Shown here: piece after piece, positions 1-9,077 of the stretch
Layout of the letters: each line of letters begins with the position of its first letter
Position numbering within the stretch: the first letter of the stretch is position 1
Source of the DNA: Gammaproteobacteria bacterium
Lineage (GTDB): Bacteria; Pseudomonadota; Gammaproteobacteria; QNFN01
Assembly (NCBI GenBank): GCA_003645555.1
Contig: QNFN01000001.1
Span: 1-21,343, forward strand
Length of the DNA: 21,343 nucleotides
Reading direction: 5' to 3'
Program-made: the position numbers and the translations under genes
The notes under the pieces: model-generated
What the model was told of the DNA's origin: nothing
The model's input: only the letters and a program-made list of their open reading frames with translations
The model's database searches: none

Positions 1-206
1 CGGTAGCCAGCGGCCATCAGGATCGATTCGAGAAAAGCGATCACCGAGCCCTTGCCGTTGGTGCCTGCGACGGTGATCACACAGGGCGGTGGTGGTAAGT
101 CGAGGGCGGCGTGCACGTCGGTGACGCGCTCGAGACCGAGCTCTATTTCGCGTGGGTGGCACGCCTCAATGAAGGCAAGCCATTGCGCCAGGGTGGTGGG
201 AGTCAC
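1..206 (-). CDS. folC: Bifunctional dihydrofolate synthase / folylpolyglutamate synthase, N-terminal part
   Basis: FolC is an ATP-dependent cytoplasmic Mur-ligase-type enzyme. It adds glutamate to dihydropteroate and then extends the glutamate tail of folates. About the first 68 residues are visible; the rest lies beyond the left edge. The N-terminus reads like the family (residues 'TLAQWLAFIE', then 'ELGLERV'), and the nucleotide-binding loop GTNGKGS is clear near residue 50. I chose the GTG at 206-204 because the family-like N-terminus begins there and no in-frame ATG lies just upstream. The start lies 17 nt after the accD stop, so folC is the downstream member of the accD operon. accD-folC adjacency is common in gammaproteobacteria. 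The identity is sure; the start is probable. Confidence 0.9.
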   Translation of the reverse strand, partial: MTPTTLAQWLAFIEACHPREIELGLERVTDVHAALDLPPPPCVITVAGTNGKGSVIAFLESILMAAGY

Positions 207-223
207 GGTAAACGTAGGTGGGA

Positions 224-1114
224 TCAGGCAGCGTCCGGTTCGGGCATCATGGGAAGAGAGGCCTGTGTTGCCGTCAGCATGGCCAGCAGCCCGGCGATGC
301 GATCACGCATCTCTGGCCGGGCGATGATCATGTCGATAGCGCCGTGCTCAAGCAGGAATTCGCTGCGCTGGAACCCTTCGGGCAGAGTCTCACGCACCGT
401 CTGCTCGATCACCCGCGGTCCGGCGAAGCCAATCAACGCGCCCGGCTCGGCGATGATGACATCCCCAAGCATGGCGAGGCTGGCCGAGACCCCGCCCATG
501 GTCGGGTCGGTCAACACCGAGATGAACGGCAACCCGCGTTCGTTGAGGCGGGCCAGCGCGGCACTGGTCTTGGCCATCTGCATCAACGAGATCAACGCCT
601 CCTGCATACGCGCCCCGCCACTGGCAGAGAAACAGACCAGCGGCAGTGACTCGGCGAGACAGACCTCGACGCCGCGCACGAAGCGCTCACCGACGATGCT
701 GCCCATCGACCCACCCATGAACTTGAACTCGAACGCACAAGTGACCAGTGGATGACCCTTGAGTTGGCCCTGCAGCACCACCAGCGCCTCGCGCTCTCCG
801 GTCTCTTTCTGCGCCTGGACCAGGCGGTCCTTGTACTTGCGGCTGTCGCGGAATTTGAGCCGGTCGTGTGGCTCGAGCTTGCCCCCGATCTCGACCCCGG
901 TATCCGGGTCGAGAAACCCCTCGAGGCGGGCGCGCCCGGTGATGCGCATGTGTTTGCCGCACTTTGGACAGACTTCAAGGTTACGCTCGAGTTCAGGACG
1001 GTAGAGGATCGCGCTGCAATCGGCGCACTTGGTCCAGAGCCCCTCGGGCACGCCCCGCTTGTTCTTGCCCTCGGTGCGAATGCGCGAGGGCATGATTTTC
1101 TCGAACCAGCTCAT
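224..1114 (-). CDS. accD: Acetyl-CoA carboxylase carboxyltransferase subunit beta
   Basis: AccD pairs with AccA to form the carboxyltransferase that moves CO2 from carboxybiotin to acetyl-CoA, giving malonyl-CoA for fatty acid synthesis in the cytoplasm. The 296-residue product has the N-terminal zinc ribbon with four cysteines at about residues 30, 33, 49 and 52 (CADC and CPKC). A crotonase-like carboxyltransferase domain follows, with the glycine-rich stretch [11 protein letters not shown]. The ATG at 1114 is chosen because it gives the family's N-terminus MSWFEK; an open frame continues upstream to 1171 but those 19 residues overlap trpA and look unlike the family. The start is 1 nt after the trpA stop, so translation is probably coupled. 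Length and motifs are normal. Confidence 0.97.
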   Translation of the reverse strand: MSWFEKIMPSRIRTEGKNKRGVPEGLWTKCADCSAILYRPELERNLEVCPKCGKHMRITGRARLEGFLDPDTGVEIGGKLEPHDRLKFRDSRKYKDRLVQAQKETGEREALVVLQGQLKGHPLVTCAFEFKFMGGSMGSIVGERFVRGVEVCLAESLPLVCFSASGGARMQEALISLMQMAKTSAALARLNERGLPFISVLTDPTMGGVSASLAMLGDVIIAEPGALIGFAGPRVIEQTVRETLPEGFQRSEFLLEHGAIDMIIARPEMRDRIAGLLAMLTATQASLPMMPEPDAA

Positions 1115-1115
1115 G

Positions 1116-1943
1116 TCATGCCTCCACGGCCTGTGGCGCCGCGGCATCGATCGCCGTACGCATGCTGCCAAGCAGTTCCGTCATCGCCGCCATCGCGGCG
1201 CGTGGGTCGTCCGGGTAGACCTCGATCTGACGCACCAGGGCGCTGCCGACGATCACCGCATCGGCCACTTGCGCCAGCGTCGCGGCACGCTCGGCATCGC
1301 TGATGCCGAAGCCAACACCAAGCGGCAACCGGGTTACGGCACGGATCTGGTCCAGCTTCGCGGCAATCTCGGCAAGGTCGAGGCTGGCCGCCCCGGTGAC
1401 GCCCTTGGTTGAAACGTAGTAGACGAAGCCGCTGGCCAGCGCGCAGATGCGCTCAATGCGCTCGGGGCCACTGGTCGGCGCGAGCAGAAAAATCGGGTCG
1501 ATACCGACGCCGTGCAGCGCTTCGGCCAGCGGAGCGGCCTCCTCGGGCGGGGCGTCTACGGTCAGGATACCGTCGACACCTGCCGCGGCTGCGGCACTGG
1601 CGAACACCTGGTAGCCGAACACCTCGATCGGGTTCAGGTAACCCATCAGGATGACCGGGGTGTCGGCGTCGGACGCACGGAATGCCGTCACCATATCAAG
1701 TACATCATGCAGTGAGACGCCGTGCGCCAGCGCGCGCTCACTGGCACGTTGGATCACCGGGCCGTCGGCCATCGGGTCGGAGAACGGCACCCCGAGTTCG
1801 AGCAGGTCGGCACCGGCCGCAACCAGCTCGTGCAGCAGCGGCACGGTGACCTCAGGAGTGGGATCACCGGCGGTGATGAACGGGATCAGCGCTTTGCGCC
1901 CGGCTTGGCGAAGGATCGAAAAACGGTTCTCGATACGGCTCAT
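1116..1943 (-). CDS. trpA: Tryptophan synthase alpha subunit
   Basis: TrpA cleaves indole-3-glycerol phosphate to indole and glyceraldehyde-3-phosphate and channels indole to TrpB in the alpha2-beta2 complex. The 275-residue TIM barrel carries the catalytic Glu49 ([11 protein letters not shown]) and Asp60 (MADGPVIQ) at the same numbering as the E. coli enzyme. It also has the later loop [10 protein letters not shown]. Its ATG overlaps the trpB stop by 4 nt (ATGA), a typical sign of translational coupling and equal production of the two subunits. accD follows almost directly, so amino acid and lipid genes probably share one transcript. No unusual residues were seen. Confidence 0.98.
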   Translation of the reverse strand: MSRIENRFSILRQAGRKALIPFITAGDPTPEVTVPLLHELVAAGADLLELGVPFSDPMADGPVIQRASERALAHGVSLHDVLDMVTAFRASDADTPVILMGYLNPIEVFGYQVFASAAAAAGVDGILTVDAPPEEAAPLAEALHGVGIDPIFLLAPTSGPERIERICALASGFVYYVSTKGVTGAASLDLAEIAAKLDQIRAVTRLPLGVGFGISDAERAATLAQVADAVIVGSALVRQIEVYPDDPRAAMAAMTELLGSMRTAIDAAAPQAVEA

Positions 1944-3172
1944 AGTGCCATCCCTTCGTGGGTGGCGACGGTGTGGATGTCCTTGTCGCCACGACCGGAG
2001 AGGTTGACCACCAGCGCCTTGCCCGAACCCAGGCGTGGCGCCAACTCGGCCGCGTAAGCGAGCGCATGGCTCGACTCGAGTGCCGGAATGATGCCCTCGG
2101 TCCGGGTCAGGGTGTGGAACGCGGCCAACGCCTGGCTATCGTCGACGGCGACGTAGGTCGCGCGGCCACTGTCCTTGAGCCAGGCGTGCTCCGGACCAAC
2201 GCCCGGGTAGTCGAGACCCGCCGAAATGGAATGAGTAGCGATAATCTGACCGTCATCATCTTCCATCAGGTAGGTGCGGTTGCCGTGCAGCACACCGGGT
2301 CGTCCAGCGCAGAGCGGCGCGGCATGGCGTCCTGTATCGAGGCCGTCACCGGCCGCCTCGACCCCATGCAGTTCGACCGAGGTGTCGGCCAGGAACGGGT
2401 GGAACAGGCCGATGGCATTGGAGCCACCACCAACACAGGCCACCAGCGCGTCAGGCAAGCGTCCCTCACGTTCGAGGAACTGGCGCCGTGTCTCGCGACC
2501 GATCACCGTCTGGAAGTCACGGACCATCGCCGGGTAGGGGTGCGGCCCGGCCACGGTACCGATGATGTAGAAGGTGTCGTCGACATTGGTGACCCAGTCA
2601 CGCATCGCCTCGTTAAGCGCATCCTTGAGTGTCTTCGACCCTGATTCGACCGAAACCACCCTGGCGCCGAGCAACTGCATCCGGTAGACGTTCTGCTTCT
2701 GTCGCTCGATGTCCTCGGCGCCCATGTAGACAACGCACTCGAGGCCAAGGCGGGCGGCGACTGTGGCCGAAGCCACGCCGTGCTGACCGGCACCGGTCTC
2801 GGCGATGATCCGGGTCTTGCCCATGCGCTTGGCCAACAATGCCTGGCCAATGGTGTTGTTGATCTTGTGTGCGCCGGTGTGGTTGAGATCCTCGCGTTTC
2901 AGGTAGATACGCGCACCGCCAAGTTCGCGGCTCCAGCGCTCGGCCAGATACAGTGGCGAGGGCCGGCCAACGTAATCGGCAAGGTCGGTGTCGAACTCGG
3001 CCTGGAACTCGGGATCGCTGACAAAATGCTCGTAGGCTGCGCGCAACTCGGCGAGCGGCCCCATCAGGGTCTCGGCGACAAACATGCCACCGTACGGTCC
3101 GAAGTGGCCGTTTGCATCCGGCAGTGGTGCCGGCTCAGACGCCATGTTCGGTGCCGCGCTCTCGATCGCCAT
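1940..3172 (-). CDS. trpB: Tryptophan synthase beta subunit
   Basis: TrpB is the PLP enzyme that condenses indole with serine to make tryptophan. The 410-residue product has the PLP-binding lysine in HTGAHKINN (about Lys103), the catalytic Glu in ETGAGQHG (about Glu125), the phosphate-binding GGGSNA loop and the C-terminal LSGRGDKD. The spacing between Lys and Glu (22 residues) matches E. coli Lys87/Glu109. I chose the ATG at 3172 because AAGGAG lies 6 nt upstream. This makes the gene overlap the 3' end of trpF by 38 nt. A second ATG at 3145 is possible but has no clear ribosome site. The open frame runs on to 3430 inside trpF, but that extension is not TrpB-like. Confidence 0.97.
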   Translation of the reverse strand: MAIESAAPNMASEPAPLPDANGHFGPYGGMFVAETLMGPLAELRAAYEHFVSDPEFQAEFDTDLADYVGRPSPLYLAERWSRELGGARIYLKREDLNHTGAHKINNTIGQALLAKRMGKTRIIAETGAGQHGVASATVAARLGLECVVYMGAEDIERQKQNVYRMQLLGARVVSVESGSKTLKDALNEAMRDWVTNVDDTFYIIGTVAGPHPYPAMVRDFQTVIGRETRRQFLEREGRLPDALVACVGGGSNAIGLFHPFLADTSVELHGVEAAGDGLDTGRHAAPLCAGRPGVLHGNRTYLMEDDDGQIIATHSISAGLDYPGVGPEHAWLKDSGRATYVAVDDSQALAAFHTLTRTEGIIPALESSHALAYAAELAPRLGSGKALVVNLSGRGDKDIHTVATHEGMAL

Positions 3173-3797
3173 CCCGTACTCCTTGCATGAAAGCCGCCAT
3201 CTTGGCCGCTTCCTTGATACCTTTATCGGACTCGACTCCACCGCTGACATCAACCGCCCACGGCCGTACCTGGCGGATCGCGGTGGCGACGTTACCGGCG
3301 TCGAGTCCTCCGGCGAGAACCAGTGGAAATGCCGGATTGATCGGCAGGTGGGACCAGTCAAAGGTTGCACCGGTTCCCCCGGGCTGGCCGCTGACGTAAG
3401 CATCGACCAGCAGGCCAGCCGCGTCGGCATACTCCCCGGCCAAGCTTGCCAGGTCCACTCCAGGCCGCATTCGCACCGCCTTCAGGTAAGGGCGGCCATA
3501 GCCACGACACACCTGCGGTGACTCGTCCCCGTGGAACTGCAACAGGTCCAGCGGCACGCTGTCGAGCACTGCCTTCATCTCGGTTACCGAGGCGTCGACG
3601 AACAACCCCACCGTGGTCACGAACGGTGGCACGGCGGCGATGATGTCGTGTGCCTGAGCGGGCGTTACAACCCGCGCGCTACGCGGCCAGAAAACCAGGC
3701 CGATAGCGTCAACGCCCAGTGCTACGGCGGCATGCGCGTCCTGCGGACGAGTGATGCCGCAGATCTTGACCCGGGTCCTCGCGAGGGCGTCTTGCAT
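3135..3797 (-). CDS. trpF: Phosphoribosylanthranilate isomerase
   Basis: TrpF isomerises N-(5'-phosphoribosyl)anthranilate to the ribulose form (CdRP) in tryptophan synthesis. It is a single-domain TIM barrel. With the ATG at 3797 the product is 220 residues, normal for the family. The general-base cysteine lies in VKICGIT (about Cys13) and the general-acid aspartate in AVDVSGGVE (about Asp183). The C-terminal substrate-phosphate region ([11 protein letters not shown]) is present. An in-frame ATG at 3827 would overlap the truA end and add ten residues; neither start has a strong ribosome site, so the start is uncertain. The 3' end overlaps trpB by 38 nt. truA-trpF adjacency is known from Pseudomonas. 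Confidence 0.95.
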   Translation of the reverse strand: MQDALARTRVKICGITRPQDAHAAVALGVDAIGLVFWPRSARVVTPAQAHDIIAAVPPFVTTVGLFVDASVTEMKAVLDSVPLDLLQFHGDESPQVCRGYGRPYLKAVRMRPGVDLASLAGEYADAAGLLVDAYVSGQPGGTGATFDWSHLPINPAFPLVLAGGLDAGNVATAIRQVRPWAVDVSGGVESDKGIKEAAKMAAFMQGVRDGDRERGTEHGV

Positions 3798-3813
3798 AGG
3801 ACGGGGCACGGTA

Positions 3814-4602
3814 TCACAGACCGTCATCAGCCGACACCCGCGACGACCAAGCCTCCAGCCCGTAACGGGCCGGGTAGGTAACGCCAAGAAAGCAGAGTCC
3901 CTGCGGGGAGGCTGTCACTCCGGCGACTGTCCGGTCACGCGCCGCCAGCACCTCCGCGGCCCATTCTGGCGCACGCGCGTGGCTGCCGATCGCGACCAGC
4001 ACTCCAGCCAGGTTGCGCACCATGTGCTGCAGGAAGGCGTTGGCCTCGACCAGCAGGCGCAACTCGTCACCGACGCGAGCCACTTCGAGTCGGTAGAGCG
4101 TACGAACGGGGTGTTTCGCCTGGCAGCCCGCCGCGCGGAACGAGGAGAAATCGTGCTTGCCGACCAGGGCCGCCGCCGCCGTGGCCATGCGTGTCTCGTC
4201 CAAAGGCTTGTACACCCACCACGCCATTCCACGCTCGAGCGCGGGGCGCGTCGGCCGGTTAACGATCCGGTAGAGGTAACAGCGGCGCACGGCCGAGAAA
4301 CGGGCGTGGAAGTCGTCACCGACCGGATGCACGGCCGAGAGCGCCACGTCATCGGGGAGATGACTGTTGACGCCGAGAAGCCAGGCATGATCGGTACGCT
4401 GCGCCGAGGTGTCGAAGTGGACCACCTGGCCAATGGCATGCACCCCGGCATCGGTACGCCCGGCACAGGTGACTTCGACGGGGTGATCGGCGACCCGGGT
4501 CAGGGCCGTCTCGACTTCCTGCTGTACGGTGCGCTCCTCCGGCTGCCGTTGCCAGCCAGCGAACGCGCTACCGTCATACTCGATCTTGAGGGCGATACGC
4601 AT
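3814..4602 (-). CDS. truA: tRNA pseudouridine(38-40) synthase
   Basis: TruA converts uridines 38, 39 and 40 in the anticodon arm of many tRNAs to pseudouridine. The 262-residue product starts with the family's [20 protein letters not shown] and has the catalytic aspartate in [11 protein letters not shown] (about Asp51). The second-half motif FSSFRAAGC and the segment [10 protein letters not shown] are also present. It is encoded downstream of fimV, separated by a 95-nt spacer with a repeat-like hairpin, and its end lies 16 nt before trpF. The fimV-truA-trpF order is conserved in related bacteria. Length and motifs are normal. Confidence 0.97.
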   Translation of the reverse strand: MRIALKIEYDGSAFAGWQRQPEERTVQQEVETALTRVADHPVEVTCAGRTDAGVHAIGQVVHFDTSAQRTDHAWLLGVNSHLPDDVALSAVHPVGDDFHARFSAVRRCYLYRIVNRPTRPALERGMAWWVYKPLDETRMATAAAALVGKHDFSSFRAAGCQAKHPVRTLYRLEVARVGDELRLLVEANAFLQHMVRNLAGVLVAIGSHARAPEWAAEVLAARDRTVAGVTASPQGLCFLGVTYPARYGLEAWSSRVSADDGL

Positions 4603-4614
4603 GATCGAACGACC

Positions 4615-4650
4615 GTCGCGGGGAGCACCATGCTGTGGCCGCTCCTACGA
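4615..4650 (-). repeat. REP-like sequence in the fimV-truA spacer (possible)
   Basis: On the minus strand this stretch reads GTAGGAGCGGCCACAGC followed by GCTCCCCGCGAC. The first part resembles the 5' side of the small palindromic repeats (REP) common between genes in Pseudomonas and related bacteria, which have the form GTAGGAGCGG(...)CCGCGA. The arms GGAGC/GCTCC could form an imperfect hairpin. Only one copy is visible here, so repeat status rests on resemblance alone. Confidence 0.35.
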
Positions 4651-4697
4651 GCCAGACTCGAGGAGCAGCTGAGTCACGTGCCGGCCTGAGCTCCCGG

Positions 4698-5087
4698 TCA
4701 GTTCCCGGGACAGCGCTCGAGCAGTTCCCTTGCCTGCTGCTGCTGGGCCTCGTTGCCCTCCGCCAGCACCTCGTCGATGATCGACTTGGCTCCGTCGAAG
4801 TCTTCCATGTCGAAGTAGGTCTGCGCCAATTCGAGCTTGGTGGCGACCATGTCACCGCCAATATCGAAACCGCCCAGGTCACCACCGGCAAGCGTTTCAT
4901 CGAGATCACCCAAATCACTGTCGGAAAGCGTCTCACCGAGATCGGGTTCATCACCGGAGAGCGCCTCGTCGAGATTGAGGTCACCGCCGTTTTCGGCGCT
5001 GGGTTGCGCCTCCGCAACAGCCGGTTCGTCACCCAGATCAAGGTCGAGATCCAACGCGGCATCATCATCGGCGAGTAACTCGCCAGG
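4698..5087 (-). pseudogene. fimV: C-terminal segment of FimV, separated from the main frame by an in-frame TAA
   Basis: This stretch stays in the same reading frame as fimV immediately after the TAA at 5090-5088 and runs about 129 codons to a TGA. It continues the acidic, Asp/Leu-rich character of the FimV C-terminal half (for example LDLDLDLGDEP). It ends with a helical repeat starting near KLELAQTYFDMEDFDGAK and followed by LIDEVL-like residues and QQQARELL. That is the pattern of the conserved FimV C-terminal domain. It has no good start codon of its own: the first usable one is a TTG at 5054 without a clear ribosome site. It could be a remnant after a nonsense mutation, a product made by read-through or re-initiation, or the result of a base error in the sequence. 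Confidence 0.7.
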
Positions 5088-7580
5088 TTAGTGGGGAGAG
5101 GTCTCTGCCAAGGCTTCAGATGTCGCGGGGGCCTCGCCCTCCTCAGCTCCCAAATCGAGATCAAGGCCCGTAAGATCCACATCGGTGGGCTCACCGGCGT
5201 CATCGCTACCGCCTTCGAGGTCGATATCGCCCAAGCCACTTTCGACAGGCATCGACGGTTCGGTTTCGATATCGAAGTCGAGGTCAAGCATCTCCTCGCC
5301 TTCGGTCTCGGGTGTGCTCTCGACTGCAGACTCGGATTCGGCCCCGGCCTCGATCGCCGCCTCCATGGCACCCTCATCGGCCAGGTCGGCCAAGCCATCG
5401 TCAGAGAACTCCTGAGTGATGTCGAGCGGTTCCTCTGCGGCCTCGTCACCGAACACCGGCTCGAAGTCGAGATCGATATCGAGCTCACCATCGTCAAGCG
5501 CCACTTCCTCATCCATGTCGGCGGTTTCCGGACCCGTGCCCAGACCTGCAACCAGGCGATGATCAGGGGCAATCCCCTGGGCCAGCTCGACGGCGCGGTC
5601 CCAGTGCGGGCCGGTCTCACCGGCGAGAGTCTCATTCAGGTCTTCAAGCTGGCGCTCGAAGCTCGCCCGATCCTGGTTCCCGCCATAGATTTCGAGCAGC
5701 TTGACCATCACATCGAGCCGACCTGGATCGTTTGTGAGGGCGTTACGCAACAGCTCCTCGGCCTGATCACTGCGGCCGTAAGCAAGAAAGACGTCCGCCT
5801 GCTCGAGGGGGTCCTCCCCTGCCTTCTCTTCACCGAGCCCGGCCGGCGCGAACTCATTGAGCACGTCCTTGCCCGTCGCCTCACCTGGTTCGAATGACGG
5901 ACCCGACTCTTCGTCGTCTGGTACCTGCTCCGCATCGCCTGCCTCGGGCTCCGCGGCCGACTCTGCACCAACCAGGGCCACCGCCGTTGACGCTGCCGGC
6001 TGTGACTGGCCATCGGCCTCGGGCTCGCCAGCCGCGGTGCGACGCTTGGCCACGATCACGCCGATCAGTGCCAGCACGATGATCGCGACACCGCCGAGAA
6101 TCCAGGGGTCCTCTAGTAACTCGGGTTCAGGGGCCGGTGGTGGCGGTGGGGGCACCGCCGCGGCCTTCTCCTGCCCGTGTTTAGTGGAATCATCATGCGC
6201 GGCTTCGCCATCAGTATGCGCAGCCTGGCCATCATCGGTGTGCTCGCCTTCAGTCTTCGCGGCCTCTTCGTCGTGGGTCACACCTTCGGCCGGCATCGTG
6301 GTCGCGGCATCCTGGGCCGCCACCTCGGCACTGTGGTCGCCTGTTTCGGCGACGGTCCCGGTAACCGCTTCGTCCGGTTCCGAGTCGGCGGGCAGCGCAC
6401 TTTCTGTCTGGTCACCCTCTGCCTGCTCGCCCTCGACGACCACCGGCATGCTCTCTTCAGCCTCGTCGCGCGCCTTCAGGTTCTCCTGCAACGCCGCCAT
6501 CTCGTCGACGTTGAACGCGATCAGCTTTTCCAGTGCAATGACTTGCTCCTCGAGTTCGAGAATCTGGTTGTTGAGCTCATCATTCTGCAGCCGGCGTGCC
6601 ACGGCCTCCTCACTGGCGAGATCCAGCTGGCGTCGCAGTTCGGCCAACTCGCCGTCACCAGCGGGTGCTCCGGCACCTTCGGGCGCCGTGCTCGCCTCGG
6701 CCTCGGCCTGCTTGTCGGGCACAACCAGTTTCAGGCGGGCATCTTCCGGGGCCTCCGCCGGCGCACCCTCGGCAGCCGTCTCCGTACGCGGCGCCGGGGT
6801 CGTACTCATCGCCGCCTGGCCTCGATAGGCGTCCCATTCGGCAGCCTGGGCGCGCGCGCTGGCCCGGGCTTCATCGGCGGCCAACCCCGCCATTTCATCG
6901 CGGCTCGGCACCCGCAGCACCACGCCTGCCTTGAGCAGGTTGATGTTGTTGCGGATGAAGGCCTCGGGGTTCGCCTGCTGCAGGGCAAGCATCACCTGGG
7001 GAATGGTCAGGCTGGGGTCCGGGCGCACCGTCCCAGCGATCACCCAAAGGGTTTCGCCACTGGCAACCGGGCCGTACTCGCCACCCGATGGCGGCACAAT
7101 TGAGGGGCCAGAAACTGACGGCGGCCTCGCGGCCGCCGGATCTGAAACTGTGGGGAGTTGGCTGACGGGTGGACCCCCACGCATCAATACCGGTGGATCG
7201 AGCAAGACCGTGTACTCACGTATCACGCGCCCCGTAGGCGAATTAACTTCGATGAGGAAGTTCAGGAACGGCTCACCGATGGCCTCAAACGTGGTCACCT
7301 TGATCGCCGGCCGGCCATCGACGCCGGTGACAGTCTCGAAACGGAGCTGGCGCAATTCCGGCACCTGTTCGATGCCAGCCTTCACATACTGGTCACGTGA
7401 GGCAAGGCGAATGCTCAGGAACTCGGCATCTTCGCCACTGACCGAGATCAGTGGGATTTCGGCACTGAGCGGCTCGTTGAGTGCGGAACTGAGGCGGATC
7501 TCACCGAGCCCGAGCGCCGATACGGCGATCGGAAGCAGCATCCCTAAAGCGGCCACCCGCAGCGAGATTCGTTTCAACAT
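5088..7580 (-). CDS. fimV: FimV-type cell-pole / type IV pilus assembly protein, C-terminally truncated
   Basis: FimV proteins are inner-membrane, peptidoglycan-binding scaffolds that help assemble type IV pili (twitching) and organise the cell pole. The 830-residue product has a signal peptide (about 1-22), the FimV N-terminal domain (about 24-130) and a LysM-like peptidoglycan-binding part (about 170-225, GETLWVIAG). A coiled coil (about 310-375), a proline run and one membrane segment (about 492-511, then AKRR) follow. Next is a TPR-like part (about 590-670) and a very acidic tail. A His/Asp/Glu-rich linker lies at about 435-470. The frame is stopped by TAA at 5090-5088, although FimV-like sequence continues in frame for about 129 more codons. 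asd-fimV-truA is the usual order. Whether the truncated form works is unknown. Confidence 0.88.
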   Translation of the reverse strand: MLKRISLRVAALGMLLPIAVSALGLGEIRLSSALNEPLSAEIPLISVSGEDAEFLSIRLASRDQYVKAGIEQVPELRQLRFETVTGVDGRPAIKVTTFEAIGEPFLNFLIEVNSPTGRVIREYTVLLDPPVLMRGGPPVSQLPTVSDPAAARPPSVSGPSIVPPSGGEYGPVASGETLWVIAGTVRPDPSLTIPQVMLALQQANPEAFIRNNINLLKAGVVLRVPSRDEMAGLAADEARASARAQAAEWDAYRGQAAMSTTPAPRTETAAEGAPAEAPEDARLKLVVPDKQAEAEASTAPEGAGAPAGDGELAELRRQLDLASEEAVARRLQNDELNNQILELEEQVIALEKLIAFNVDEMAALQENLKARDEAEESMPVVVEGEQAEGDQTESALPADSEPDEAVTGTVAETGDHSAEVAAQDAATTMPAEGVTHDEEAAKTEGEHTDDGQAAHTDGEAAHDDSTKHGQEKAAAVPPPPPPAPEPELLEDPWILGGVAIIVLALIGVIVAKRRTAAGEPEADGQSQPAASTAVALVGAESAAEPEAGDAEQVPDDEESGPSFEPGEATGKDVLNEFAPAGLGEEKAGEDPLEQADVFLAYGRSDQAEELLRNALTNDPGRLDVMVKLLEIYGGNQDRASFERQLEDLNETLAGETGPHWDRAVELAQGIAPDHRLVAGLGTGPETADMDEEVALDDGELDIDLDFEPVFGDEAAEEPLDITQEFSDDGLADLADEGAMEAAIEAGAESESAVESTPETEGEEMLDLDFDIETEPSMPVESGLGDIDLEGGSDDAGEPTDVDLTGLDLDLGAEEGEAPATSEALAETSPH

Positions 7581-7880
7581 GGTAGTTCCCGGTTCTTATG
7601 TATAAAACGACATCATCCATGGCATGGGCCTTCCTTGACTCCACCGTGGTGCGGCCTGCATTAAGACCTGACCATGGCGACAACACCGAGACTAGCCCAA
7701 ATCAATCCACATTCAAACAAGGCACTAGACCGGATAGTTCACCAAGGCGGTCAACGGCAGCGTAATCGACCTGCATTTTTCATGACCGTTATCCATCCGC
7801 AAGTGCTCCATGGAGGCTGCTACACGCGACTTGCCGCACCCCTGGACCGGTCCTGGGAAACCACCCTGGCTGGCGTCAGG
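7581..7880. other. fimV-asd spacer, 300 bp without a recognised gene
   Basis: No credible coding region was seen. Two short perfect palindromes are present: CTCCATGGAG at 7806-7815 and GGACCGGTCC at 7844-7853, the latter flanked by partly complementary bases just after the asd stop. Neither is followed by a T-tract on the minus strand, so a Rho-independent terminator is not supported. An AT-rich patch at about 7597-7606 (TATACA on the minus strand) could be a -10 box for fimV, but I find no matching -35. Confidence 0.4.
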
Positions 7881-8996
7881 CTACCGCTCCAGCAGGATGT
7901 GGAGCATGCGTCGCAACGGTTCGGCGGCACCCCACAGCAACTGATCGCCCACCGTGAACGCGCCCAGGTACTCGCCGCCCATGGCCAGCTTGCGCAGACG
8001 ACCGACTGGCACCTGCAGAGTCCCGGTCACCGCCGCCGGGGTCAGCTCGCGCATGGTGATGTCGCGATCATTGGGCACCACCCGGACCCAGTCGTTGGCA
8101 CCGGCGAGCAGCGCCTCGATCTCATCTAACGGTACATCCTGAGTCAGCTTGATGGTCAGTGCCTGGCTGTGGCTGCGCATGGCGCCGATGCGCACGCAGA
8201 GGCCGTCGAGCGGGATCGGGTCAGCCTCGCGCCCGAGGATCTTGTTGGTCTCGACCGAGCCCTTCCACTCCTCCTTGCTCTGACCGTTGTCCAGCTGGAC
8301 GTCGATCCACGGGATCAGGCTGCCGGCCAGCGGCACGCCGAAGTTGTCGACCGGGAAATCACCGCCACGCATGGCCGCCGTGACCTCGCGGTCGATCTCG
8401 AGGATGCCCGAGGCCGGATCGTTGAGCGCGGCGCCGCTACTGTCACGCAGGTGCCCCATCTGGGCCAGCAGTTCACGCATGTGGCGTGCTCCACCGCCAG
8501 AGGCCGCCTGGTAGGTCATGGCGGTAGCCCACTCCACCAGCCCGGCCCGGAACAGCCCACCCAGGGCCATCAGCATCAGGCTGACGGTGCAGTTGCCACC
8601 GATGTAGTCCTTGATGCCGGAGGCCAGTGCGGCGTCGATGACATCACGGTTGACCGGGTCGAGGACGATGACGGAGTCAGGCTGCATGCGCAGCGCGGAG
8701 GCGGCGTCGATCCAGTAGCCGTTCCAGCCGGTCGCGCGCAGATCACTGTAGACCGCCCTGGTGTAGTCACCACCCTGACACGAGACGATGACGTCCATGG
8801 CCTTGAGCTGATCGATGTCATTGGCATCCCCGAGCGGCGCCGTCGGGCGGCCGACGTCGGGCCCGACCTGGCCGGCCTGCGAGGTCGAGAAAAAGACCGG
8901 CTCGGTTATGGCGGCGAAATCGTTCTCAGCCCGCATCCGGTCCATCAGGACCGAACCGACCATCCCGCGCCACCCAACAAAACCCACGCGATTCAT
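7881..8996 (-). CDS. asd: Aspartate-semialdehyde dehydrogenase
   Basis: Asd reduces beta-aspartyl phosphate to aspartate semialdehyde with NADPH. This is the branch point to lysine/diaminopimelate, threonine, methionine and isoleucine. The 371-residue product is the long, E. coli/Pseudomonas type. The N-terminal [13 protein letters not shown] binds NADP, the active-site cysteine lies in [10 protein letters not shown] (about Cys136), and the catalytic histidine lies in MRSHSQAL (about His276). The ATG at 8996 has GGAG 8 nt upstream. It follows leuB with a 90-nt spacer holding two hairpins and a TATAAT box, so it can probably be transcribed apart from leuCDB. The asd-like gene usg, present between asd and fimV in Pseudomonas, is absent here. 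Confidence 0.98.
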   Translation of the reverse strand: MNRVGFVGWRGMVGSVLMDRMRAENDFAAITEPVFFSTSQAGQVGPDVGRPTAPLGDANDIDQLKAMDVIVSCQGGDYTRAVYSDLRATGWNGYWIDAASALRMQPDSVIVLDPVNRDVIDAALASGIKDYIGGNCTVSLMLMALGGLFRAGLVEWATAMTYQAASGGGARHMRELLAQMGHLRDSSGAALNDPASGILEIDREVTAAMRGGDFPVDNFGVPLAGSLIPWIDVQLDNGQSKEEWKGSVETNKILGREADPIPLDGLCVRIGAMRSHSQALTIKLTQDVPLDEIEALLAGANDWVRVVPNDRDITMRELTPAAVTGTLQVPVGRLRKLAMGGEYLGAFTVGDQLLWGAAEPLRRMLHILLER

Positions 8997-9010
8997 GACA
9001 TTACTCCAGG

Positions 9011-9044
9011 AAAAAACACGGCCCGCGCGAGATCGCGCGGGCCG
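9011..9044 (-). terminator. Strong GC hairpin plus U-tract just upstream of asd
   Basis: On the minus strand a perfect 12-bp stem (CGGCCCGCGCGA / TCGCGCGGGCCG, 2-nt loop, 9044-9019) is followed after three bases by six T residues (9016-9011). This is a textbook Rho-independent terminator for transcripts coming from leuB. It ends only 14 nt before the asd start codon, so it also lies in the leader of any asd transcript started at the nearby TATAAT. Confidence 0.8.
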
Positions 9045-9047
9045 TTC

Positions 9048-9077
9048 ATTATAAAACGGGGTGCCCCCCGCTGTCTG
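9048..9077 (-). promoter_or_regulatory. Candidate asd promoter (TATAAT)
   Basis: On the minus strand a perfect -10 hexamer TATAAT lies at 9053-9048. Eighteen nucleotides upstream is CAGACA (9077-9072), a four-of-six match to TTGACA. Transcription would begin around 9041, inside the first arm of the GC hairpin that precedes asd. The call rests on sequence match only. Confidence 0.5.
9053..9070 (-). terminator. Short hairpin with T-tract after leuB (possible first terminator)
   Basis: On the minus strand CGGGG-GGCA-CCCCG (9070-9057) forms a 5-bp GC stem with a 4-nt loop, followed at once by TTTT, whose last T is also the first base of the TATAAT box. It lies 16 nt after the leuB stop. It could end leuCDB transcripts ahead of the larger hairpin. 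Confidence 0.5.

Noticed and set aside
3173..3430. Upstream extension of trpB
   Set aside because: Open frame only; the 86 extra residues overlap trpF and are unlike TrpB. The ATG at 3172 has a good ribosome site.
5055..5090. Frameshift as the cause of the FimV split
   Set aside because: The downstream FimV-like sequence is in the same frame as the upstream part (33 nt, 11 codons, between the TAA and 5054), so a stop codon rather than a frameshift separates them.
4574..5635. Minus-strand open frame overlapping the fimV tail in another frame
   Set aside because: Composition (Arg/Ser/Trp/Pro-rich) is that of an out-of-frame reading of the FimV tail; the true frame is the acidic one.
5857..6828. 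Long plus-strand open frame opposite fimV
   Set aside because: The translation is a low-complexity Ser/Ala-rich run mirroring the acidic, Ala-rich FimV sequence; no domain or ribosome site.
7841..7856. Terminator after asd
   Set aside because: The palindrome around GGACCGGTCC is not followed by a T-tract on the minus strand.
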